From DASPXK01 sp035637315 (lineage in GTDB: Bacteria > Chloroflexota > UBA6077 > JACCZL01), in the NCBI GenBank assembly GCA_035637315.1, contig DASPXK010000221.1, positions 1-11,842 on the forward strand: a stretch of DNA of 11,842 bases. Reading direction: 5' to 3'. Positions within the stretch are counted from its first letter, which is position 1; the number at the start of each line of letters is the position of its first letter. A program made the position numbers and the translations under genes. Under the pieces are notes generated by a model. It ran no database searches. It saw only the letters and a program-made list of their open reading frames with translations, and was not told the DNA's origin. Shown in pieces: positions 5,613 to 11,842 of this stretch.

Positions 5613-8600
5613 ATGGGCTCGCTGACCTTTCAAGAGATCATCATGCGGCTGGACCAGTTCTGGGCGGGCGAGGGCTGTCTGATAACCGAGCCCTACGACG
5701 TGGAGGTCGGTGCGGCCACGAGCACGCCTGACACGTTCCTGCGGGTGCTCGGCCCTGAGCCCTGGTGGGTGGCGTACACCCAGGCGTCACGCCGCCCGGC
5801 CGACGGTCGCTACGCCGAAAACCCGAATCGGTACCAGCGCTTCTTTCAGTACCAGGTCATCCTGAAGCCTGGTCCGCCTGACCCACTTGGGCTCTACCTG
5901 AAGAGCCTCGAGGCGCTCGGCGTCAGCGATCGCGACCACGAGGTGCGCTTCGTCGAAGACAACTGGGAGTCTCCGTCGCTTGGCGCCTGGGGACTGGGCT
6001 GGGAGGTCTGGCTGGACGGGTTGGAGATCACGCAGTTCACCTACTTCCAGCAGTGTGGCGGCCTCGACCTGGTCCCGCCGGCCGTCGAGATCACTTACGG
6101 ACTCGAACGGCTCGCGATGTACCTCCAGGGTGCGCGCGACTTCGTCGACATCCGATGGAACGAGCGCGTCACGTACGGCGAGCTGTACCGCCAGTCCGAG
6201 ATCCAGCACTGCACATACAACTTCGAGCTGGCCGACGTCGACGCGCTGCGGACGGAGTTCGAGCTGTTCGAGCGCGAGGCTAACCGGACCATCGAGGTCG
6301 GCCTGCTCGGGCCGGCCCTCGAGCTGGTCATGAAATGCTCCCACAGCTTCAACCTGCTCGACGCGCGGGGCGCAGTCGGGGTGGTACAGCGGGCCAGCTA
6401 CATGGCGCGGATGCGCACTCTGGCGCGGCGGATTGCGCTGGCGTATGTAGCCCAGCGGGAGGAGCTTGGCTACCCGTTGAAGGGGCCAGAGGCCAGGGGC
6501 CAGCCGTCGCCGACAGGTGAGGGTTTCAAGCCCGCCCCGACAGACAGGGCCGACTTCCTGCTCGAGGTCGGCGTCGAGGAGCTACCAGCGGGTGAGCTGA
6601 CCTCGGCCATCGATCAGCTCCGTGAGGCGGTCCCCGAAGTGCTCGGTGAGGCTGGACTGGAGAGCGGGCCTGTGTTGATATCCGGGACGCCTCGCCGACT
6701 CGTCGTCGAGGCACACAGCGTCGGCGTGCGGGCGGCCGTTCGCGAGGAGATCGTCCGGGGTCCACCAGTCTCAGCCGCCTACGACGCCGAGGGCAGGCCG
6801 ACCAGAGCCGCCGAAGGCTTCGCTCGAGGCGCCGGGGTCGGCGTCGACGACCTCGAGCGGCAGGAGCTGGCCGGCCGGACCTACGTCGTCGCGCGCAGGC
6901 AGGTAGAAAGCCGGCTGCCTCTGGATACACTGGCTGGCTGCGTCGCGGAGCTGCTCGGACGCCTGCGCTTCGGTCGGCCGATGTACTGGCAAACGCCGGA
7001 TGTGGTCTTCTCGCGCCCGATCCGCTGGCTGCTCGCGCTCTGGGGCGACGAGGTGGTTCCAGGCAGCATCGCGGGCGTGGCGGCCGGGCGCCTGACCTTC
7101 CCGCCGCGTGGAGCCCCGCAAGAGCCGATTGCGGTGCCGAACGCTTCGGGCTACGCGAAACGGCTTCGCGAAATCGGCGTGATGCTCGACGTCCTGAGGC
7201 GTCAGACCGCTATCCTCGAGCGCGGCCGCCAGCTGGCGGCCGAGGTTGGTGGGACGCTCGACGAGGACCCGGCCCTCTTGGAAGAGGTGGCCAATCTGGT
7301 CGAATGGCCTGAGCCGCTGCTCGGGAGGTTCGAAGCGGACTATCTCCAGGCCCCGCAGGCGGCGCTGGTGACGGTCATGAGAAAGCACCAGCGCTACTTC
7401 CCGATCCGCGCGGCGGACGGGTCGCTGTTGCCTCATTTCGTCGTGGTCGCCAACGGCCGTGAGCGCTCGCGGCCCGATCTGATCGTGAGCGGCAACGAGG
7501 AGGTCCTGCGGGCGCGCTTCGCGGACGCGCTGTTCTTCTATCGGCTCGATCTGCGGCGCCCGTTGGCCGACTATGTGCCCGATCTGGCCCGGCTCACGTT
7601 CCTCGAGGGGCTGGGCTCGATGCTCGACAAGACTGAGCGGCTCGAAGCTCTGTGCCCCGTGGTCGCGGGCGAGCTGGGAATCGCGGGCGAGCTGCTGGCC
7701 CGCGCGGCCCGACTGGCGAAGGCCGATCTGGCTACGAACCTGGTCCGTGAGCTGACCGAGCTACAGGGCGAGATGGGCCGCGAGTACGCGTTGCGGAGCG
7801 GTGAACCGCCGGAGGTGGCCGACGCCATAGCCGAGCATTACCGGCCGCGCTACGGCGGCGACGCCGGCCCGCGCGGCGAGCTTGCTCTAGCGCTCGGCAT
7901 CACCGATCGGATCGACACGCTTGTGGCGGGCTTCGCGGCCGGCCTGGAGCCGACGGGCTCTTCCGATCCGTTCGGGTTGCGCCGCGTGGCGCTCGGTCTG
8001 ATAGGCACGCTCATAGAACGGTGCAACCCAGCCTCACTCGAACGGCTCACTTCCCAGGCGGCCGAGCGCTCGCCGCTGCCGCTCACAGAGGAGCGGCGGG
8101 CGGCCCTGCGGGCCTTCCTGCAGCAGCGCCTCAGGGTGCTGCTGATCGACCAGGGTCGGCGGCCCGAGGTGGTCGACGCGGTCCTCGAGCCGCTGGCCGA
8201 CCGCCCGAGCCTGGCGGCGAGCACCGCCGCGGCGTTGGAGCAAGTGCTCGACGGCGACTCGTTTCAGCAGTTGGTGGCCGGGGTCAAGCGGGCTGACCGG
8301 ATCGTGCCGAAGGGACAGAGCCTCGAGCTGCGTCGGGATGCCCTGGTCGAGCCAGCCGAGCTGGCCCTCCTGGAGGCCTACGATAGAGCCGCCGCTTCCG
8401 TTGCCGAATTGCGTCCGGACGACGTCGCGCGCCTGGTTCGGGCGATGGCGCCGCTCGCCGGACCGGTCGACCGCTTCTTCACGGACGTGCTGGTGATGGT
8501 CGACGATCCGACCCTTCGCGAGTCCCGCCTGGCCCTTCTACAGCGCATCAGGGACTTGCCGGCCAGGTCGTTCGAGGTCGGCAAACTGGCGAGTAGGTAG
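5613..8600 (+). CDS. glyQS: Glycyl-tRNA synthetase, fused alpha and beta subunits
   Basis: This cytosolic enzyme charges tRNA-Gly with glycine using ATP. The 995-aa chain joins what are usually two proteins. Residues 1-289 match GlyQ along their length, including GPEPWWVAYTQASRRPADGRY (47-67), RFVEDNWESPSLGAWGLGWEVW (112-133), TQFTYFQQCGG (140-150), EITYGLERLAMY (159-170) and HSFNLLDARGA (244-254). A linker of about 24 residues (290-313) follows. GlyS begins at DFLLEVGVEELPAGEL (314-329) and continues through MRKHQRYFPI, the FFYRLDLR region, LQGEMGREYA and DPFGLRRVALG to a C-terminal helical domain. The ATG at 5613 has GGAGG upstream; the ATG at 5598 would add five residues. Longer upstream reading overlaps ndh and lacks family similarity. 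The linker contains repeat-like DNA, and the stop codon lies in a heptanucleotide array. Confidence 0.96.
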   Translation: MGSLTFQEIIMRLDQFWAGEGCLITEPYDVEVGAATSTPDTFLRVLGPEPWWVAYTQASRRPADGRYAENPNRYQRFFQYQVILKPGPPDPLGLYLKSLEALGVSDRDHEVRFVEDNWESPSLGAWGLGWEVWLDGLEITQFTYFQQCGGLDLVPPAVEITYGLERLAMYLQGARDFVDIRWNERVTYGELYRQSEIQHCTYNFELADVDALRTEFELFEREANRTIEVGLLGPALELVMKCSHSFNLLDARGAVGVVQRASYMARMRTLARRIALAYVAQREELGYPLKGPEARGQPSPTGEGFKPAPTDRADFLLEVGVEELPAGELTSAIDQLREAVPEVLGEAGLESGPVLISGTPRRLVVEAHSVGVRAAVREEIVRGPPVSAAYDAEGRPTRAAEGFARGAGVGVDDLERQELAGRTYVVARRQVESRLPLDTLAGCVAELLGRLRFGRPMYWQTPDVVFSRPIRWLLALWGDEVVPGSIAGVAAGRLTFPPRGAPQEPIAVPNASGYAKRLREIGVMLDVLRRQTAILERGRQLAAEVGGTLDEDPALLEEVANLVEWPEPLLGRFEADYLQAPQAALVTVMRKHQRYFPIRAADGSLLPHFVVVANGRERSRPDLIVSGNEEVLRARFADALFFYRLDLRRPLADYVPDLARLTFLEGLGSMLDKTERLEALCPVVAGELGIAGELLARAARLAKADLATNLVRELTELQGEMGREYALRSGEPPEVADAIAEHYRPRYGGDAGPRGELALALGITDRIDTLVAGFAAGLEPTGSSDPFGLRRVALGLIGTLIERCNPASLERLTSQAAERSPLPLTEERRAALRAFLQQRLRVLLIDQGRRPEVVDAVLEPLADRPSLAASTAAALEQVLDGDSFQQLVAGVKRADRIVPKGQSLELRRDALVEPAELALLEAYDRAAASVAELRPDDVARLVRAMAPLAGPVDRFFTDVLVMVDDPTLRESRLALLQRIRDLPARSFEVGKLASR
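6484..6533 (+). repeat. Repeat-like insert encoding the GlyQ-GlyS linker
   Basis: Three tandem 7-bp units GGCCAGR (6484-6490, 6491-6497, 6498-6504) are followed by the imperfect palindrome GGGTTTCAAGCCC (6521-6533). Three heptads make 21 bp, so the reading frame is kept. They encode about seven residues of the linker (GPEARGQ). The segment falls exactly between the alpha-like and beta-like domains. Confidence 0.55.
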
Positions 8601-8648
8601 TAGGTAGTAGGCAAGTAGGCTACTCGCTACTCGCCACTCGCTACTGGC
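8589..8648. repeat. Heptanucleotide inverted tandem array between convergent genes
   Basis: The left arm (8589-8617) holds GCGAGTA, GGTAGTA, GGTAGTA and GGCAAGTA. The right arm (8621-8648) holds TACTCGC, TACTCGC, CACTCGC and TACTGGC. The right units are the reverse complement of the left type, so the two arms can fold on a GGC centre into an imperfect hairpin of about 28 bp. The array supplies the last codons and the TAG stop (8598-8600) of glyQS, with a second in-frame TAG straight after. It ends just before the TAA of the opposing gene at 8651-8649. It could act as a two-way transcription block, but no T tract is present. Confidence 0.75.
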
Positions 8649-10295
8649 TTAGATCTGACGGCCCGGCGCGCATCGGTCCACGGCTCGGGCGCTGGCGAAC
8701 AGGGGCGGGGAGTAGGTGGCGATCACCTCGCGCCACTCGTCCGCCTGGCCGCGCTGCGCGTCGCGCACGCGGTCACTCCGCTGGACGGCTCGAATCTGCC
8801 AGTAGGGAGTCAAGGTCTCGTCGCGCGGAGTAGCGGGGTCATCCTCGAACAGGCGGGTCGCGCCCGGTGAGCGCTCGGGCTCGACGCGGCGTAGCTCGAC
8901 GGTGTTCGGTTGGCATGAGTTGAGATCGCCCCGTTCCGCCTGGCGACGGAACTCCAGCTCCGTGTTGGGGGTCCCGCCCAGACTGAGAAGGTATCGGAAA
9001 GCTGAGAGATAGTCGCCGCCCCCGTCCAGCCAGAGCTTGTCGAGGTCGGGATCGAGCGCTACCCACTCGTCGGGAGCCATGCGCGACTCGACCTCGTTCG
9101 CCGCGCTGACGAGCATCGTGCTGGTCACCTCGCTGTCGGCCATCTGCTCGTATCGCCGCGCGAGCGGGACGAGCGGCCAGAGGACCAGCGCGATGCCGGC
9201 CAGCGAGAGAGCCCACCTCGGCCAACCGGGCCGGCCTCTGGGCAGCCTTGCGAGTGCCGCGTCCAGCCCGAACGCGATCGCCAAGGCGCACAGCGGCAGC
9301 AGCGGCGCCAGGAAACGACCGTTCGGGATGACCTCGTACTTGGCGTTGGCGAGCGGGAGAACGAGCGCGTAGGGCAGGATCGCCAACCAGGTGAGCGAGG
9401 CCAGCCCCGAGCGCGCGCGGAGGAGGCCGACCATCAGCAAGATGACGTACAGCCAGACGAGCGGGTCGAACAGGTAGGCCGCGGCGTCGTCTCGGATGTC
9501 GACGGCACCGGATGCGATGCGGGTCAGCCCGAGGCCGAGCTTCCCCAGGTTCTCGACATAAAGATCCAGCCCCCTGGCCCTAGTTCGGGTGTAGCTGGCC
9601 GCCACGTTCTGGGCGTCGGCAATCGACGCACCGCCGGTGATCATGTTGAACGCGATCAGATTGGCGTTCGCCAACAGGAAGGCCAGGCCCGCGGCATACG
9701 GCCAGGCCGTGCGCAGCCAGGAGGCGCGTCGAATCGCCGCGTACAGCGCCGCGCCAGGCAGCAGCGCGACGGCAGTGGTATGGATCTGGACCGTGAGCCC
9801 GAACGCCAGGCCCGCCGCGACCAGCAGACGCCCGCTTGCCAGCCGCGCCGCCCGGACGAGCAGCCAGGAGGCCAGTGTGGCCGCCAGCGGGGCCAACGAG
9901 TGCGCCCAGGCGACGTGGCTACTGACCATGACGTGGGCGCCCGACGTGGCGATCAGTCCAGCCGCGATGAGCGCGGCGCGCTGGCCCAGGCCAAGCTCGC
10001 GCGCCAGGAAATACGTGCCAGGCACGGTCAGCGCGCCCGCCAGCACGACCAGCGCCCGCGCCGCGAACGGGCTCGGTCCGAAGACGACGAAGACCGCCGC
10101 GAGCAGGTAGTTGTAGAGCGAGCCGAGGTAAGTGGAGACATTGGTGAGCGGGAGCAGCCGCCCCTTAGCGATCGCCAGTCCCAGCAGGACCTCGTCGCCC
10201 TCGTCGGTGAGGCTGGGAATGGTCCACAGATGCGGGAGCCGGATCGCCAGCGCAACCAGAAATAGGAGGATCGAGATGGCCCACGACAACCGCAT
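8649..10295 (-). CDS. Polytopic GT-C-type glycosyltransferase (PMT/ArnT-like)
   Basis: The 548-aa protein has about 11 hydrophobic segments between residues 5 and 378, then a soluble tail of about 165 residues. The first membrane segment is followed by LTDEGDEVLLGLA (29-41), an acidic motif at the position of the catalytic Asp/Glu loop in dolichyl-phosphate-mannose mannosyltransferase and ArnT-like enzymes. Another family-like feature is NAKYEVIPNGRFLAPLLPL (317-335). Such enzymes use polyprenyl-phosphate sugars on the outer face of the cytoplasmic membrane; neither donor nor acceptor can be read. The ATG at 10295 is preferred because it starts the first membrane helix (MRLSWAISILLFLVALAIRL). 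Extension upstream to 10469 is Arg-rich and overlaps the divergent gene. No good binding site is seen. It is convergent with glyQS and divergent from the dehydrogenase. Confidence 0.8.
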   Translation of the reverse strand: MRLSWAISILLFLVALAIRLPHLWTIPSLTDEGDEVLLGLAIAKGRLLPLTNVSTYLGSLYNYLLAAVFVVFGPSPFAARALVVLAGALTVPGTYFLARELGLGQRAALIAAGLIATSGAHVMVSSHVAWAHSLAPLAATLASWLLVRAARLASGRLLVAAGLAFGLTVQIHTTAVALLPGAALYAAIRRASWLRTAWPYAAGLAFLLANANLIAFNMITGGASIADAQNVAASYTRTRARGLDLYVENLGKLGLGLTRIASGAVDIRDDAAAYLFDPLVWLYVILLMVGLLRARSGLASLTWLAILPYALVLPLANAKYEVIPNGRFLAPLLPLCALAIAFGLDAALARLPRGRPGWPRWALSLAGIALVLWPLVPLARRYEQMADSEVTSTMLVSAANEVESRMAPDEWVALDPDLDKLWLDGGGDYLSAFRYLLSLGGTPNTELEFRRQAERGDLNSCQPNTVELRRVEPERSPGATRLFEDDPATPRDETLTPYWQIRAVQRSDRVRDAQRGQADEWREVIATYSPPLFASARAVDRCAPGRQI

Positions 10296-10324
10296 CGGGC
10301 CAATGATAAGGGCTACCTTTCCGC

Positions 10325-10330
10325 TATAAT
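10325..10330 (+). promoter_or_regulatory. Perfect -10 box immediately upstream of a GTG start (leaderless promoter)
   Basis: TATAAT ends at 10330, which puts +1 at about 10337-10340, and the only usable start codon is GTG at 10340. No purine-rich binding site lies between. No -35 box is obvious. The opposite strand reads TTATAGC here, a weaker -10 that could serve the glycosyltransferase with a leader of about 21 nt. Confidence 0.65.
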
Positions 10331-10339
10331 CGCGCCGCC

Positions 10340-11503
10340 GTGTCCGCCTCGTCGCTTCGACTGCCCGCGCTCGCTGGCGGCATGTGCGCCCTCCTGATCG
10401 TCGCGTGTGCGCCGTCAGCGACCCGGCCGCCGCAGCCGGGCCGCGCCGAGGCTCCCGCGAAGCCGACAACCGAGCGCCGCCAGAGCCGGGCGGAGCCCGC
10501 CTCAGGCGTGCGCTCGGAGATGTTCCTGGATGGGCTGCAGCTGCCGGCGGCCCTGACCTTCGCGCCGGATGGTCGCCTGTTCTTCGTCGAGGTCAACGCC
10601 GGCCGAGTGCGAGTGGCCAGTGGCAGCTCGCTGCAGGAGCAGCCCGTCGCCACGCTGCCCGTCCAGAAGGCTTCCGAGAGTGGCCTGCTGGGGCTGGCGC
10701 TGGATCCAGCCTTCACCAGCAACCACTACGTCTACCTGTACTACTCGGAGGCGGATCCTGGTCGCCCGGAGCGCGGGCTGCGCAACCGGGTCGTGCGCTT
10801 CGTGGAGCGGGAGGGCGAGGCGGTCGACTTCACGCCCATCCTCGACGACCTGCCGATCAACGAGGTCGGCGCGATGGACGCGCACCAGGGTGGCGCGCTC
10901 ATCTTTGGCTCCGACGGGAAACTGTACGTGACGACCGGCGATACGGCCCACCCGGAGCTGGCCCAGGACTGGGGCTCGCCGGTCGGCAAGATCCTTCGGA
11001 TCAACCCGGACGGATCGGTCCCGAGCGGCAATCCGGTCCCGGGCTCGCGCGTCTACGCCATGGGCCTTCGGAACCCCTGGGGGCTGACAGTCCACCCACG
11101 GACGGGCCAGATCTACCTCTCCGAGAACGGAAACAAATCCCACGACGAGATCGAGTTGCTGCGGCCGGGCGCCAACTACGGTTGGCCGATCGTCGAGGGC
11201 AGTTCGGTCGACCCGCGCTTCGTGAACCCAGTCTGGGACTCCGGCGACGCGGCCGACTCTCGCAACGGCATGACCGGACTCGTGATTTACGATGGCCCAA
11301 TGTTCCCCGAGTACGAGGGCTCGCTGCTCTTCTGTGCGTTTCGAACCGGTAAGCTGCGGCGCGTGGTCCTGGGTGGGGCCGAACTGGACCAGATCGTCTC
11401 CCAGGAGCGGCTGCAGCCAGAGTGCCGACTCGGGATCACGGCCGGCCCGGATGGCGCCATCTACACCGCGAACATCGACAAGATCTTGCGCCTGACCAGG
11501 TAG
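10340..11503 (+). CDS. PQQ-type glucose/sorbosone dehydrogenase, predicted lipoprotein
   Basis: The 387-aa protein belongs to the soluble glucose dehydrogenase/sorbosone dehydrogenase beta-propeller family, which oxidises sugars or other alcohols using pyrroloquinoline quinone. The N-terminus is a lipoprotein signal: R7, a hydrophobic stretch, then LLIVAC with the lipidated Cys at 23. A Pro/Ala/Arg-rich tether (about 24-58) follows, so the enzyme should sit on the outer side of the membrane. Propeller signatures are LTFAPDGRLFFVE (72-84), GLLGLALDPAF (115-125), AHQGGALIFGSDGKLYVTTGD (181-201) with H182 as the likely catalytic base, GLRNPWGLTVHP (242-253, with R244), ANYGWPIVEG (278-287) and a closing ITAGPDGAIYTAN (366-378). 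The GTG at 10340 is forced by an in-frame TAA at 10307-10309; the next ATG (10382) would destroy the signal peptide. The substrate is unknown. Confidence 0.9.
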   Translation: MSASSLRLPALAGGMCALLIVACAPSATRPPQPGRAEAPAKPTTERRQSRAEPASGVRSEMFLDGLQLPAALTFAPDGRLFFVEVNAGRVRVASGSSLQEQPVATLPVQKASESGLLGLALDPAFTSNHYVYLYYSEADPGRPERGLRNRVVRFVEREGEAVDFTPILDDLPINEVGAMDAHQGGALIFGSDGKLYVTTGDTAHPELAQDWGSPVGKILRINPDGSVPSGNPVPGSRVYAMGLRNPWGLTVHPRTGQIYLSENGNKSHDEIELLRPGANYGWPIVEGSSVDPRFVNPVWDSGDAADSRNGMTGLVIYDGPMFPEYEGSLLFCAFRTGKLRRVVLGGAELDQIVSQERLQPECRLGITAGPDGAIYTANIDKILRLTR

Positions 11504-11515
11504 CCCGGGCGGCGA

Positions 11516-11842
11516 ATGCGACCTTCGACCAGCCAATTCGTGTATCGGTTCTTGCGCCCATCGACGCGCGGGGTCGTCGAGCGCGAGGTCTTGATCCCGG
11601 TCGACGGACGGCTTCAGCCGGCCCTCCTCTTCGTCCCGGACAGCCAGGCGCTGGACCGCCCTGGCTGGATCCTGCTGCACGGCATGACCGTGCCGGGTCG
11701 CCATCACGCTGGCGTGTTTCGGTTTGGGCGCGCGCTGGCGGCGGCGGGCGCGGTGGCCATCTGCCCGGAGATCCCGGATTGGACCTCGCTGCGTGTCGAT
11801 CCCAGGCCAGTCCATCCGACCCTGGTCGCGGCGGCTGAGGCG
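11516..11842 (+). CDS. Alpha/beta-hydrolase-like protein, N-terminal part, runs off window
   Basis: The frame is open from ATG 11516 to the right edge, 109 codons so far (MRPSTSQFVYRFLRPSTRG...). It has a typical early alpha/beta hydrolase layout: a beta hairpin of VLIPVDGRLQPALLFVP type (about 25-41), then WILLHGMTVPGRHHAGVFRF (about 51-70), where the HG after the hydrophobic strand is the usual oxyanion-hole position. A second strand, AVAICPEIPDW (about 79-89), follows. The nucleophile elbow GxSxG should be beyond the window, so catalysis cannot be checked. It begins 12 bp after the dehydrogenase stop with only a weak GGGCGG binding site and is probably cotranscribed. There is no signal peptide in the visible part. 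Confidence 0.7.
   Translation, partial: MRPSTSQFVYRFLRPSTRGVVEREVLIPVDGRLQPALLFVPDSQALDRPGWILLHGMTVPGRHHAGVFRFGRALAAAGAVAICPEIPDWTSLRVDPRPVHPTLVAAAEA

Noticed and set aside
4898..5731. Plus-strand open frame of 277 codons opposite the ndh 5' part
   Set aside because: It is antisense to a clear NDH-2, crosses the promoter region and carries no motif.
10296..10469. Upstream extension of the glycosyltransferase by 58 residues
   Set aside because: The added segment is Arg/Ala-rich and overlaps the start of the divergent dehydrogenase and its -10 box. The family start is the first membrane helix at 10295.
10502..11815. Open frame of 437 codons on the minus strand opposite the dehydrogenase
   Set aside because: It mirrors a well-supported propeller enzyme and has no recognisable motif. 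Its composition (Arg, Asp, His, Val rich without domain pattern) is typical of antisense frames in GC-rich genes.

Overview
The window reads as chromosomal DNA from a GC-rich bacterium. It has GTG/ATG starts, alanine-, arginine- and leucine-rich proteins, small dispersed palindromes and heptanucleotide tandem repeats, a fused GlyQ-GlyS glycyl-tRNA synthetase, and an S-box-controlled MetE. The mix is compatible with Chloroflexota or a similar high-GC lineage, but that is an impression from gene style and not a proven assignment. Most genes are housekeeping or ordinary metabolism. I see no defence, phage, CRISPR or biosynthetic cluster.

Layout. (1) 1-178: the C-terminal end of a DDE/integrase-type IS transposase, cut by the window edge. 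Its last codons overlap a good promoter for the next unit. (2) 147-2711: promoter, SAM-I (S-box) riboswitch, intrinsic terminator, then metE (cobalamin-independent methionine synthase) with all four zinc ligands. (3) 2719-2919, minus: a 66-residue unrecognised protein, convergent with metE. (4) 2920-3263: a repeat-rich intergenic stretch with two copies of a palindromic element. One copy sits between 23-bp direct repeats and appears to have inserted into the 3' end of the neighbouring reductase gene, giving it a new C-terminus and stop codon. (5) 3264-5530, minus: a two-gene operon of a type II NADH dehydrogenase followed 20 bp later by a RibD-C/DHFR-like reductase. (6) 5584-5591: overlapping divergent -10 boxes serving the operon on one side and glyQS on the other. 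(7) 5613-8600, plus: fused glycyl-tRNA synthetase alpha+beta, with a repeat-derived-looking linker. (8) 8589-8648: a heptanucleotide inverted array that fills the space between convergent gene ends. (9) 8649-10295, minus: a polytopic GT-C-type glycosyltransferase. (10) 10325-10330: a perfect TATAAT just upstream of a GTG start (a probable leaderless mRNA) for a PQQ-type glucose/sorbosone dehydrogenase lipoprotein. That gene is followed 12 bp later by an alpha/beta-hydrolase-like gene that runs off the window.

How the genes fit together. Methionine synthesis is switched off by SAM through premature termination. NDH-2 feeds NADH electrons into the quinone pool, and its operon partner is a nucleotide-dependent reductase of the riboflavin/folate-type fold. 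The glycosyltransferase, lipoprotein dehydrogenase and hydrolase are cell-envelope or periplasm-facing functions around one divergent promoter. The most distinctive aspect of the window is the way small repeats have reached gene ends and linkers: the reductase C-terminus, the GlyQS interdomain linker and the GlyQS stop codon are all formed by or next to repeats.
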